From: Parietichytrium sp. I65-24A
Lineage: Eukaryota > Sar > Bigyra > Thraustochytrida > Thraustochytriidae
Direction of reading: 5' to 3'
DNA: 64,000 bases
Assembly (NCBI GenBank): GCA_012862575.1
Contig: BLSF01000071.1
Coordinates: forward strand, 62,001 to 126,000
The notes under the pieces were generated by a model. That model ran no database searches and was not told the DNA's origin. It saw nothing but the letters and a program-made list of their open reading frames with translations. Position 1 is the first letter of the stretch. Each line of letters begins with the position of its first letter. A program made the position numbers and the translations under genes. Shown one piece after another: positions 20,138-30,302 of the stretch.

Positions 20138-22960
20138 ATGGGCTGCGCGCACTCGCAGCATGCGGGGCAAAAGCAAGCCGTGAATGGGTCTGAACATGCG
20201 TCCATTGATGAGTCGCTAGCCTTGATGCGGGAGTGCGGAGAGCGCTGGCGCAGCGAGCCGCAAAGGGCTCTGAACCACTTTTTGAAATGTACCTCCGATG
20301 AGGCTGGCTATTTTGGGAACGACGGTTCCATGTTTGACTATTTCCAGGATGACGAGTACGTCGAGCTGCGTACATTGCTGGACGAGCCCCTTGGGCGATC
20401 ACATTTTTTGGCTCACGTGGAGCGCTTCCAGCCGGAGAGCGTAGACCTTGTTCGGCTGTGGCTGTTGCTGCACCAATATCACAGTCTCAGCGCGGACGAC
20501 GGCGAGCGGTTTCAGGCGGGGAAATACCTGTACAAAAATTACTTTCACATCTCCCCCATCGCAAAACAGGAAGCTGAGGACTATCGTCTCTCAAATTGCA
20601 CTCCAGAAGTGGACGAGGACGACGAGGATGAAGAAGCCTCCTTGTCCCAAAAGGCTGAGGCGGCTGCATTTTTGGTTTACCATCGCAAGCTAGTTCCGGA
20701 ACGTTGTGCCAACTTTCCTCCATTTCTGATTGCCCTCATCATCAAGCTTCGGCCCAAGGTAGAGCACTCTCTGGTGGAGGCGAAGGACCGCCTTGATGCA
20801 TCAGACTTTACCGTGCGCGGCCGGCCGCGCAACTATTCGTCGTCCCTTGCCCCGTTTGTGGACTTGCCTTCCTCGGGATCATCATCCCAATTACCAACTC
20901 TTCCGGAACTCAACAAAATTGGCGGTGAGATCACCGACGAGTCTTTTTTTGAGCCTTACGACAAAGACCACGACACGAAAAAGAATGACGTGCACAGCAA
21001 CATCGCAGACAAGGCCCAGAGCCCTCGCAAGGGCAAGGGTCAAGACTCTGTCGTAATTCCAAATGGAAACGGCAACGCTGCTGTGGAAGAGGGCAAGTCG
21101 CAAACTCAGGAAGGTAATGCAGCGCACCCAAACGACGTTACGATCAGCACTGACGAGGCGGAACATCGGGATTCGCTCACGAACGAGGATGCTTTTCCTC
21201 CACTTCAGCTTTTCATTGAGCTGCAAAACGAGGTGTTTAAAGAGATGAAGCCGTTATACCACCACTTCAAGATCACCTCAGACGACTACGAGGCCTACAG
21301 GCAGTGCAAGAAGATCGTATACAACCACGTGGAGCCCAAGGACTTTAAATACATTGAAGTTCTTGGCAAAGGAGGTTTTGGTCAAGTGGTTCACGTTGTG
21401 AAGAAGTCTACTGGGAAACACTATGCAATGAAGGTCCAGGCGAAAGACACCCTCATCGACACCTGGGGCGGCAAAATGCAGCACGTAGAGATTGAGCGCG
21501 ACGTTCTGGTTGCGCACCGATCGTTCCCTTTCATTGTTTCTCTTCGCTATGCTTTCCAGGATGACAAATACGCCTTCTTGTGCCTAGACCTCGCCGAGAA
21601 CGGGTCTTTGAGACAGCTTCTCGAGAACTCGCCGGGCTTCATGCTGCCTCCTTCGCAGGTCCGCCTCTACGTCGCAGAGATTGTTCTTGCTCTGGAATGC
21701 TTGCATGACCACGAAATCATTTACCGCGACCTTAAGCCCGAAAACGTGCTCTTGTGCGCTGATGGCCACATCATGCTGGCAGACATGGGTCTCGCAGGCT
21801 TCTACTACCAGGACAAATACAACACGGAGGATCGTGGCATTGAAGATCAAGCGATGGACGAAATGAATGCAGAGGACGACGACCTCTTCGACGACAGCGT
21901 GACGGAAAAGTCCAACTACGATGATGCTGACTCCGTATCAGATGGTCAAGACGTGTTGTCCACCACCACCTCTGTGAACGAAGGTGGGTCCGAGACCGCT
22001 GCTTCGGAGTCAAATAAGGACTGCGAGACCAAGTCTGAAGCAGCCGAGGAAGGTCTAGACGAGGATCAGGAGATAGTTGACAAGCGGTCCAAGGAGAGAA
22101 TTTTGCCGGGGAAGAGATGCAAAACAATAAAATCCCACGACACTGACTGCGGAACTCCTTTTTACCGCCCGCCAGAGATGATTCGCCATGAACATTACAA
22201 TGAGGGTGTCGACTGGTTCATGCTTGGCGTGTTCACTTTCGAGTGTATGACCGGCGAGTTGCCATTCATGCCCCCGCGGAACAAGATGACAGACTCTGGA
22301 GTCATCGAGGTCGAAACAGACGAGGAAGAGCTGCGGCTCTACAAGAAGAAGGTTACGATCCCATCGCACATGGATACGAGCACTAAAGATCTTCTGGAAG
22401 GACTTCTCGACCTCGACGCGAAGCGGCGGTTGGGCTCTGGCCCCACGGAAGACAGGCGCGACCTCGAAAGTCTCAAGCAGCATTCTTACTTTTGGCCGCT
22501 CGGTGGACCGCTTGCAAAAGAATGTGACTGGGGTAAAGTTCTCAACAAGGTGTACAAGCCTATTTTTGTTCCTCCTGAGCAAAAACTGGAGGAGAAGAGC
22601 CACTACTCCAATTTTGAGGCCCTAGTTAGAAGTTGGAAGAAGCTCGCCAAGAAGGAGGCCAAGGAGCTTGCCCGCCGGAACAAGAAAAGGGCAAATCTTG
22701 ATATTCAGGTCCTGAAAGAGGGAAAGCCCATACCGAAGGATCTGGAGCACTATTTCGACAACTGGGATTACATTGACCCGGAGTCAATTAACACGGAAAA
22801 GGAAGCTGAGAAGCGCATGGCCAGTGTGGGCGACGAGCCCACCAGTATCGAGCGCACTCTAAGCCGCGCATCCAACATCCGTCGTGACGTGTCCAAGTCA
22901 TTCAAGCGGGTGCGGGACGGCTTCAAGCGACACCGCGCTCGCAGTGTGCCCAAAGCCTAG
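20138..22960 (+). CDS. GRK-like kinase: RGS-homology domain plus AGC kinase domain, N-terminal lipidation motif
   Basis: The protein has 940 residues. It starts MGCAHS, a classic N-myristoylation and palmitoylation motif, so it should sit at the membrane. Residues about 25-150 and 355-395 look like the two parts of a GRK-type RGS-homology bundle, separated by an acidic, Ser-rich linker. The kinase domain has the Gly loop GKGGFGQV (410-417), Lys432 in YAMKV, the catalytic loop YRDLKPEN (529-536), a DMG in place of DFG (549-551) and RPPE (677-680) in place of APE. GRKs carry DLG here, so DMG fits that family. About 110 Asp/Glu/Ser-rich residues are inserted between DMG and the TDCGTPF segment. 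An AGC-type tail and a basic C-terminus (KSFKRVRDGFKRHRARS) follow. GRKs phosphorylate activated GPCRs; the class C receptor in this window is a possible but unproven substrate. Confidence 0.88.
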   Translation: MGCAHSQHAGQKQAVNGSEHASIDESLALMRECGERWRSEPQRALNHFLKCTSDEAGYFGNDGSMFDYFQDDEYVELRTLLDEPLGRSHFLAHVERFQPESVDLVRLWLLLHQYHSLSADDGERFQAGKYLYKNYFHISPIAKQEAEDYRLSNCTPEVDEDDEDEEASLSQKAEAAAFLVYHRKLVPERCANFPPFLIALIIKLRPKVEHSLVEAKDRLDASDFTVRGRPRNYSSSLAPFVDLPSSGSSSQLPTLPELNKIGGEITDESFFEPYDKDHDTKKNDVHSNIADKAQSPRKGKGQDSVVIPNGNGNAAVEEGKSQTQEGNAAHPNDVTISTDEAEHRDSLTNEDAFPPLQLFIELQNEVFKEMKPLYHHFKITSDDYEAYRQCKKIVYNHVEPKDFKYIEVLGKGGFGQVVHVVKKSTGKHYAMKVQAKDTLIDTWGGKMQHVEIERDVLVAHRSFPFIVSLRYAFQDDKYAFLCLDLAENGSLRQLLENSPGFMLPPSQVRLYVAEIVLALECLHDHEIIYRDLKPENVLLCADGHIMLADMGLAGFYYQDKYNTEDRGIEDQAMDEMNAEDDDLFDDSVTEKSNYDDADSVSDGQDVLSTTTSVNEGGSETAASESNKDCETKSEAAEEGLDEDQEIVDKRSKERILPGKRCKTIKSHDTDCGTPFYRPPEMIRHEHYNEGVDWFMLGVFTFECMTGELPFMPPRNKMTDSGVIEVETDEEELRLYKKKVTIPSHMDTSTKDLLEGLLDLDAKRRLGSGPTEDRRDLESLKQHSYFWPLGGPLAKECDWGKVLNKVYKPIFVPPEQKLEEKSHYSNFEALVRSWKKLAKKEAKELARRNKKRANLDIQVLKEGKPIPKDLEHYFDNWDYIDPESINTEKEAEKRMASVGDEPTSIERTLSRASNIRRDVSKSFKRVRDGFKRHRARSVPKA

Positions 22961-23561
22961 TTTCGTGCGAACGATCGGTGAGCGGCCCCGCACTATTTTC
23001 CGCCAAGATTCCAATCCTTGACAGACAACGCCCGGGTCGGCGACCACGTCGAGCATTTACATTATCTAACCCCACTCTTGTCTAGCTAGTAGAGAGAAAA
23101 CAAGCCATTTAAAACTGAGTCTGACTTTTCGTTGATCACAACCGACATGGCGTTTGCACCACTCCAAATCTTGAGCGACCACCTGGTCAGCCGACCTTTC
23201 GTTCGCGTGTCCCGTTGGCGCAGAGTCATCTGGCCAGGAAGACACACTTCGCTAGGTGCAAGCACGTTTTCAAGCCTTGGTCCTTGGTCTTTAATCTTCT
23301 TGGCAAACGATTGGCACTGACAGAGAGATTTTGAGACTTTGGAGAAGACTTTGGAGACCTCCGCACATTGGGTTCGCCCACGGCACCCGGCACGGGTGCA
23401 GTACCGTGCCGATACTGGTATTGACTGTGAATCCCGGTCATTATGATGCATGGCATGTACTCATTATCATTACTACGGACACCACACGTCCATATTCCAC
23501 ATTCCAACACATTCCAAAAGCAAGCTTGGAAAGCATCGGACTGACCACGAGTCCTCTTTGC

Positions 23562-23592
<31 letters not shown>

Positions 23593-23966
23593 CAGTAGGC
23601 AACGGTCGAGGGTTGAAGGCTGCGAGTTGTGCAAGTTCAGACGTGACTTGTGAGTTGTGAGTTGTGGGTTGTGAGTTGTGAGTTGTGAGTTGTGGGTTGG
23701 AGTTCGGACAAGGCTGAGGGGGCGAAGCAATAGTTGTGACGCAAAGACGAAGAGGAAGACGAAGACGGGCGGGAGCAGAGGCGAAATGTATGGCTCAAGC
23801 GGCATGGAGACAGACCTGAGATGGTTCGTATACCTCGGTGGGAAGGTGAAGCACGCCGAGGTGCAAAGCAGGCTGTGAAGATGACGTGGTGAGCGAGGGA
23901 AATGTGGAGCGGAAAGGGTGGGTCGTGGGATTGAGTGACAAAATAGTTTTGGTGTTGACGAGGTTT
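22961..23966. other. Convergent intergenic region with GA and heptamer repeats
   Basis: This 1.0-kb spacer separates the 3' ends of the kinase and ARL13-like genes. It contains a GA tract at 23567-23592, a GAGTTGT heptamer array at about 23644-23699 and a CTAGCTAG site at 23082-23089. Open frames through the arrays are low-complexity. Confidence 0.6.
23644..23699. repeat. GAGTTGT heptamer minisatellite
   Basis: About eight tandem heptamers with GGGTTGT variants. A shorter inverted copy of the same heptamer lies at 53519-53546. Confidence 0.85.
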
Positions 23967-25660
23967 TTAAGATTGAAGAACACGAATCCATTCGCGCTTG
24001 ACCAGGCTGTCGGTTTCGCCATCGGCGAATCTGACGGTGTAGGTCTCGCCATCAGGATTAATAGACACGATAGATGCTCTGAAGAACTTGATTTTGCCCT
24101 TGTATCGCACCTCCACTTGGGTTTCTGGCGATAAGAGAGGGCCTTTGAAAGGGCAAACCTGGCTTGGGTGTTTGTTATCCTCAGTGTCGCCATCGTCGTA
24201 AAGAATGGACACTGATCCGGAATCATTCACCCAGGTCACCTTGCCAGGGTACCACTTGCCCTTGTTTTTGAAGTCTGCCTCCACTCTGTCGCCCACACTG
24301 AACCTGAACAAGACATATTGCAACCCACCGTCGCTGGAGGCGGACGGGCTCTCAGACTTCTTCTTCTTGCTCTTCTTCTTTTTATTCTTCTTGCGCTCCT
24401 TCCTCTCCCTGCGCTCGCGAATCGCTTCATCTTCATTCGCCACGGCTTGGGCAAACTGCTCAAGCCTAGAAGCCGATTTTGGAGAGCCGCGAGAAACTAG
24501 CTCAGAGTGGTGGCCAGGACTTGTGCATCTTGGGCTCACCCGTCCTGGGCTTTTTGATTTGGGGCTGCGAGTGACGGAGGATGTGACTGTAACTGACTTT
24601 TGCGCGGTGACAGATCCATCGGGCGAGGACACGGTGGTTTTTTCGACATGAATCGTTGTCCTCGTAACAATCTCTACACAATCGTCACAGAACGGCTGCC
24701 AACCTGTTGCTGCTGAGCGCTGAGTAGCTTGGTTGCAACAGTCGACCCGAGCGTCCGCCTGAATAAGTTTGTTTTTGCACATGACGAGGACCTTTGGCTT
24801 CGGCGCAGCTGTAGGCTTCTGACCAGCAACTACCTGTGCTGAAGCTGGGGCGACAGCGGTAGGTTTGGTGGCTGCTTTTGCCTTTCGTTTTGCCGCAACG
24901 CTCTTCTTGTTCTCTTTGCGCTTGGCCTCATCCTTGGAATCTAGTTCTTTGGTTGCGGCATTCACGCGCGATTTGATGTCCTTCCAATTCGCCTCTACCA
25001 TATCTTGCAACCATCTCACTCCGTCCATCATGCTCTCATCGATGATATCGTCGTTAAATTGTTTTCCACCAATGCACCTGATGATCCTCCATGGAGTCGC
25101 AGAAAAGGTATTGTTTTGAAGACCCAAGATATCCATAATTTGCTTGTTTGTGATCTGGCTGCAGTCGTCCTTGTTGGCCAAAATTACGAACGGCTTGCCC
25201 AAGAAAGCTGGGTCAGCAATATACTCCTGCAAGCACAAATTGTAAAGTCGCGACGCGTCAGATTCTCTTTCTCTCTTTCTCTCTCTCGTGCCACTTTCAA
25301 GATGCACAGTTGTTTGTTCTCAAAACTTACTTGGAACTCGTCCTTCATCTCCAGCAGTCTATGCGTGTCACTGACATCGATGACGAAGAATGCACAGTGC
25401 GACTTTGCCAGGCGGTCTTTCCACGCCTTTCGAAAAGAGGCCGCACCACCCATGTCAAACAACTTGATGTCTGCCGTTTTGCGCTTTACAGTCCTCGGCT
25501 GCGAGATGCCGACAGTTGGGATGATTCTCTTGTTGGGCCGTCCCGTCATGTTGTTAATAATGGTCGTCTTCCCGGCCCCGTCCAAGCCGACAAGGGCTGC
25601 ATTATACCTCCTGCGATGGCGCTCATTCCACTGAGCTACCGCTTTGGCGAGCAAGCCCAT
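23967..25660 (-). CDS. ARL13-like GTPase with two C-terminal Tudor-like domains (two exons)
   Basis: Exon 1 is 25331-25660 and exon 2 is 23967-25226, giving 529 residues. The start is the ATG at 25658-25660; upstream codons lack ATG. The G domain has VGLDGAGKTT (G1), PTVG (G2), FDMGGAASFRKAW (G3) and ILANKDD (G4, about 125-131). The G3 motif has Ala where ARFs have the catalytic Gln; ARL13B likewise lacks Gln (DLGGG), and the segment DESMMDGVRWLQDMV resembles ARL13's post-G helix. ARL13B is the ciliary exchange factor for ARL3. Unlike ARL13B, the tail has a basic Lys-rich run and two Tudor-like barrels at about 419-471 (FSVGDRVEADFKNKGKWYPG) and 476-528 (VRYKGKIKFFRASIVSI). Gly2 in MGLL could be myristoylated. 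The role of the Tudor pair is unknown. Confidence 0.82.
25227..25330 (-). other. Intron of the ARL13-like gene
   Basis: This 104-bp phase-0 intron starts GTAAGT and ends TTGTGCTTGCAG on the minus strand. Removing it joins DEFQ to EYIADPAFLG, which restores an unbroken ARF-family G domain. A GA-rich tract lies inside it. Confidence 0.9.
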
Positions 25661-27603
25661 GATGACTGCGAGAGCTCTGCGCGCAAATTTCCGTCGTGCA
25701 AGACTGTGCCTCTGTGCTCCGTGACAACGTCCAAGGCAACACCACAATGAGAGTCTGCAGTCAAACTGCTCGCTTATGACAAACAGGAAACGAAAAGATC
25801 GCTCTCTAGCCTCAACTGACAGCTAGCTCTAAAGACCAAAATTCTTGATGTGTGACTTTCGGACCTGTAACTACATGCCAGAAATGATACGTTGCCTTTC
25901 AACCGATCATCATGAGAATCGAGCGTTGCCTTCCACCTCTCTCTCTCTCTCTCTCTCTCCTTGTTTTTATTTTATTCTTTTTCTCTCTCTCTCTGTCTCC
26001 ACATGGAAACGCACGGCGTGATTTCCAAACTTCAAGCCTCCTCAAACGGATTCCTCCAGCCTCACACTGTATCACACCACAAACATCTCACATAACAGCT
26101 CCAATCTTCTAGTCCGTGAACGCGACTTGACTCTTCGTCTCGCCGTATACCGCCTACCACTTGGTCTATCTCTCTCTGTGCCACACTCTCATTGCCACTG
26201 TTCATCGCACACTTTCACCATTTTCCATGTTCCACCTTCCTGGACCTCCTAGCCGTTGACGATTTCCAGCCCGGCGACTAACGCCCCCTACCGTAAACGG
26301 GTAGTATTTGGAGCCGTTGACATGTTTTTGGTCTCGGAGTACTTGTGATTCTTTTTTAACCAAGGGATAAATGGTTGGGTTGTATATGTTTGATCGAGAC
26401 AGACTGCTTGAGCGAGCTGAGCGACTTGCTTTTTAGTTTTCAGTTTACGAAATGCGTTTCGCGGCGGTCGTTGTCAGCTGCTCAAGAGTTGTTGCTCTTG
26501 ATGAGATGTGCCAGACTTGACTGAGCATGTCGTTGGCTGGAGAAGAAGCGGTCAACAGCAAGTTGCTCGAAATATTTCCTCTGCGGCTTGAGACCCCTGG
26601 CAGAAGAGCAGCATTCGCAGCGGCGAAGTTACTATTACATGGAAAAGGCAAGGGCCGCCGAGGAAGTTAGGATAATGATTGAGATTGAAAACTTTTGGGA
26701 GTGAAAAAGTTATGCGTTGGCGTCGGGAGATGGCTGTTGCTTTCCGTGAGCTGGCGGCGCTGCGGGACAAGAGCTGAGACGTCTTGACCGCCTAGAAAGG
26801 GATGAGATGATGGGCCGCGATCGAGGATGGAACGTGGTCAGGTTAGGTTATCGAACGCCAACTCTTCTCTTTTGCATCTGACGAAGGACCACGCTTGAGA
26901 CTGACCTTGATCGCCGTTCGAGGTCTCCTAGCGAGCACAAAGCGGTCTTCGTTCTGACGGAGCGCCATGTTCCCGGCCGCTCCAACAGTTCCAATCGTTC
27001 ATTTCTTCATTCAAAGACATCTGCCAACTCTACTCGAACCACCTCATGCGGACACATGCAGATCATGCAGAATGGGGTGGTCACGAACAGTGCTTTGTAC
27101 ATCACACTCTCCTCTCCCATCACCATTGTCATCGTCATTGTCATTGCCATTGCCATTGCCATTGTCATTGTCATCAACGCAACCTCATCTTCGCCTCTCG
27201 TTTCCATCCACATCGCGTTTCACACTCTCATCATCTCGCACTTTTTTTTTTTTTTTTTCTAAACAAAGAACACTCTCTCGCTCTTTCTCTCTCTCTCTCA
27301 TCGCTCTTACTATTTGGAGTGAATGACTTTCTCTGAAACTTTACCAGCTAGAATATATACTATCGAAACAGCTAGCGACCATCAGCCTGAATGCTAGTCT
27401 AGCTAGCTAGAGAGCTAGATAGTCTCTTCTAATAACTTACGTATTATCTACACTGATAGCTAGCAAACGACACTAATGAAATCACCTATCGGAGGGGTAG
27501 GACCCGGGCGCCCCAGGATTGGGAGGGCTTCCCCCCAGAATCTCATCGAATGATCCCAAAACTTGAACTTTGAGTTCCGCACGTCCCCTCACATACACAC
27601 GCC
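25661..27603. other. 1.9-kb divergent intergenic region
   Basis: This is the shared 5' region of the ARL13-like (-) and amidase (+) genes. It has CT tracts (GA on the ARL13 coding strand) at about 25936-25999, a CATTGC/CATTGT hexamer array at about 27118-27180, a T run at 27242-27260 and a CTAG-rich segment at about 27340-27465. No gene is supported. Confidence 0.6.
27118..27180. repeat. CATTGN hexamer repeat
   Basis: Tandem CATTGT and CATTGC units. The hexamer family resembles the coding array at 14345-14690. Confidence 0.8.
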
Positions 27604-29618
27604 ATGGCGCGCACCCTCCGCAACCTACTAGCAATATGCTTAGTCGTTGCGCTAGCGCCGTACGCGCTGTTTCTGCGCGCACCCCCTGAAGCGTCCCACG
27701 CGGTGTCCTCGCGCGGCGGGAGAAGGGTGGAGGATGCGGGGGAAGACTGGCGGGCCTGCGCTCGCCTGCCGCGGCGCGCGGACGTGCGTAACGCTCTGGT
27801 GGAGCGCGTGGAGTCCCCGCGTACGTCCGCTGAAGTGTCCTCGCGTACCCCTCTGCGGTGCGCGACGCTGGTGGTGAAGGATAACGTTGCCACCGCCGGG
27901 AGCGTCAACTCCGCCGGGTCCGCTGCGCTGCAAGCGGTGCTGCGACCCGCGAAACGGGACGCGGCGGTGGTGCGTAAGTTTACAGGAGCCGGCGCAGTGG
28001 TGGTGGGCAGAGCGAATATGGACGAGTTTGCGCTGGGGTTTCAGTCGCTCTCGTCGAGAGGCGGACAGACGCGGAACGCTTTTGATGAGAGCAGGTTCCC
28101 GGGAGGGTCCTCGGGAGGCACGGCAGTGGCGCTGGCTACCGGGCTGGCTAGCATTGGCATCGGCACTGGTGAGTTGATGGGATGGTTGTGTACGTACATG
28201 TGTGTACATGTTGTACATGTGTTTAGGTGTACACGTGTACGTACTGTACATGCGGTGAATGGTAAAGGTGGACGACGAATGATTGATGATCTCGATTTGG
28301 GGCCATGATAGAGAGCATCGCAGATTGCAGATCGTAGATCGTAGATTGCAGATCGTAGATCGCAGATCGTAGATTGCAGATCGTAGATCGTAGATTGCAG
28401 ATCGTAGATCGTAGATTGCAGATCGTAGATCGTAGATCGTAGATTGCAGATCGTAGATCGCAGATCGTAGATTGCAGATGTGGATCGGAGTTGGGACTCG
28501 GATACGTAATGGTGGGCTGGACTGTGTTGAATTTGGATCGGATCGGATTAGATTGTTGTGAAATTGGCTGGCTGTGTCAATGTAATTCAAATTGGGGGCT
28601 GACATGTCCTGTGGTTTGTAATCGTGCGGATGAATTTTTGCTTGCAGACACCGGAGGCTCGGTTCGAATACCGGCGTCTTTCGCTGGGCTTGTGGGTATT
28701 CGGCCCAGTTTTGGGCTCGTGGACACAGAGGGGGTGGTCCCTCTCTCGCACAGTCGTGATACAGTGGGATTCATGGCGTTCAGTGTCGCCGACATTGCTG
28801 TCTGCCTCGATGTGGCCACCGACAAGCCAGGCGCCTACACAAAATGCTTGCCACCCAGCGCCAGGCCCTTGGATCGTCAAAGAATCGGCTGGCTGAGTTT
28901 TATGTTTCCCGAAACTGGAGCAGTTCGGCTGGCTCTGGACAAAGCACGCGAGAAGCTTGCCAAGCACTTTGAGCTTGTAGAGTTTGACGAGACCAGCGAG
29001 CTGGCTCAGATATTTACAGAACTGTCAAAGCAAAAGTCCACGAGTATCTACGAGTTCCACGATGACCTCCAAAAGCACATACGGACGGTTGAAGGCCTTT
29101 CGTCATGGACCCCGGCCCAAATGCTTGAAGACTTTGACAGAAGCTGCGTCAAAATATCACCCGAAGAGTGTAAGATGATCGCCAAGAGCATGGCCAGGAA
29201 GTTGCAGAAAGGCGGCAAGCTGTCCAAAAAGGAAAAGTCAGCTTATGCTACCTTGACCTCAACATTTACTGATCGGATACAGCGCGCATTCGAAAAAACC
29301 ATCCAGCTACGCAAGCTCGGTGCGTTTGCCTATCCTACATTCACCAAGCTCCCGAGCAAAATAAGCCAAGGGAAACAAGAGTACTGTGGAAACAATCGAC
29401 TCGCTCCTGCTCTCTCATGGCCAGCCATCACCGTCCCAGCAGGTTACGCTCGTGCTTACAAGAAAAAATTCCCAGTTGGACTCGAATTGCTCTCCACGTC
29501 ATTTTCAGAGTGCTCGCTGCTCTCCCTCGCGTCGGATGTTGAACGCGTTTTAGATTTCCGAAGGATACCCCTCGACAAGCTGCTGGGACAAACACCTGCG
29601 CTCCGTTCTGTAGATTAG
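27604..29618 (+). CDS. Amidase-signature enzyme (GatA/amidase family, two exons)
   Basis: Exon 1 is 27604-28168 and exon 2 is 28648-29618, giving 511 residues. A hydrophobic N-terminus (LRNLLAICLVVALAPYALFL) suggests a signal peptide or membrane anchor. The amidase signature is complete: the catalytic Lys in TLVVKDN, the cis-Ser in FPGGSSGGTAVA, and the nucleophile Ser in GTDTGGSVRIPAS, which is rebuilt exactly across the splice. ANMDEFALG resembles GatA of the glutamyl-tRNA amidotransferase. A helical insertion (about residues 345-430) and the hydrophobic leader fit a general amidase better, so mitochondrial GatA or a secreted/ER amidase are both possible. The family hydrolyses amides with a Ser-cisSer-Lys triad. 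The start has a good context (gccATGG). ELP3 follows in tandem after 684 bp. Confidence 0.85.
28169..28647 (+). other. Intron of the amidase gene, with two internal repeat arrays
   Basis: This 479-bp phase-1 intron starts GTGAGT and ends TTGCTTGCAG. Splicing creates the Asp codon of GTDTGG. It contains GTACATGT-type palindromic repeats at about 28190-28252 and a GATCGTA-based minisatellite at about 28318-28480. Confidence 0.9.
28318..28480. repeat. Intronic GCAGATCGTAGATCGTAGATT minisatellite
   Basis: Units built from AGATCGT and AGATTGC words repeat for about 160 bp inside the amidase intron. Nearly every word contains GATC or GATT. Confidence 0.9.
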
Positions 29619-30302
29619 ACCTCAATGTCGGATCCCGCTCCTGCAGAAGCTTTGTTGAAATTATTTATTTGTGTACTGGTATTTATTGAGAGCAGAAGCA
29701 TTTAAAAGTGAACGAAACCTGAGTTCTAAACTAGCGCTTGACTTGATTCCTCAAAGCAAATCATTCTCGTATGTGCGATTCATTCTTCGAAAGCAAGTCA
29801 CTTTCTGTGCAATAAACAGGTGCTTGGTCCATCGCCTCATTCCCGTGAACAGATTGACATTACCGTGAGCTAGCGCCACTCTTCCGTGTATCAATCGCAC
29901 GCTATTACGTCCACCACAAAAACACATAAAATTCACACTGTCCCATTACTTAGTACTACCTGCTTGTGAGTAGTGCCACATGATCTCCCGTATAACCAGA
30001 CCCGGCCAAATTAGAATGTTCTCCTCCAAACCAGCAAGATTGATTCATTGGACACATTGACTTGAACAACCACACCTATCACACGACCACTCAGCTTCAG
30101 TCCAAGCGGAAGCCAAAGACAAAGCAAATCCAAAGAGAGAGAGAGAGAACGCGAAAGAGAAAGCAAAGTCCGTAAGGGACATTGACACAGACAGAGAGAG
30201 ACAGACAGACAGATAGATAGATAGACAGATAGATAGACAGAGAGCGAGGTTGGAGTCGAAAAGGCGGACAGGAGACGGGACGGGACCGAGCGATCGAGCG
30301 AC
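29619..30302. other. Tandem intergenic region 5' of ELP3
   Basis: This 684-bp spacer ends in purine tracts: GA-rich at about 30136-30166, then GACA/GATA repeats at about 30191-30244, which finish some 60 bp before the ELP3 ATG. No gene is seen. Confidence 0.6.
30136..30244 (+). repeat. GA/GACA/GATA tract upstream of ELP3
   Basis: Purine repeats on the coding strand just before the start codon. The same arrangement recurs before several other genes in this window. Confidence 0.8.

Noticed and set aside
25661-25747. Upstream extension of the ARL13-like protein with a Cys pair near its start
   Set aside because: It looked like an ARL13B-style palmitoylation site, but the codon at its start is TTG and no ATG precedes 25660.
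28661-28671. GGTTCGAATACC resembling a tRNA B box
   Set aside because: It lies in amidase exon 2 and encodes the conserved GGSVRIP active-site segment.
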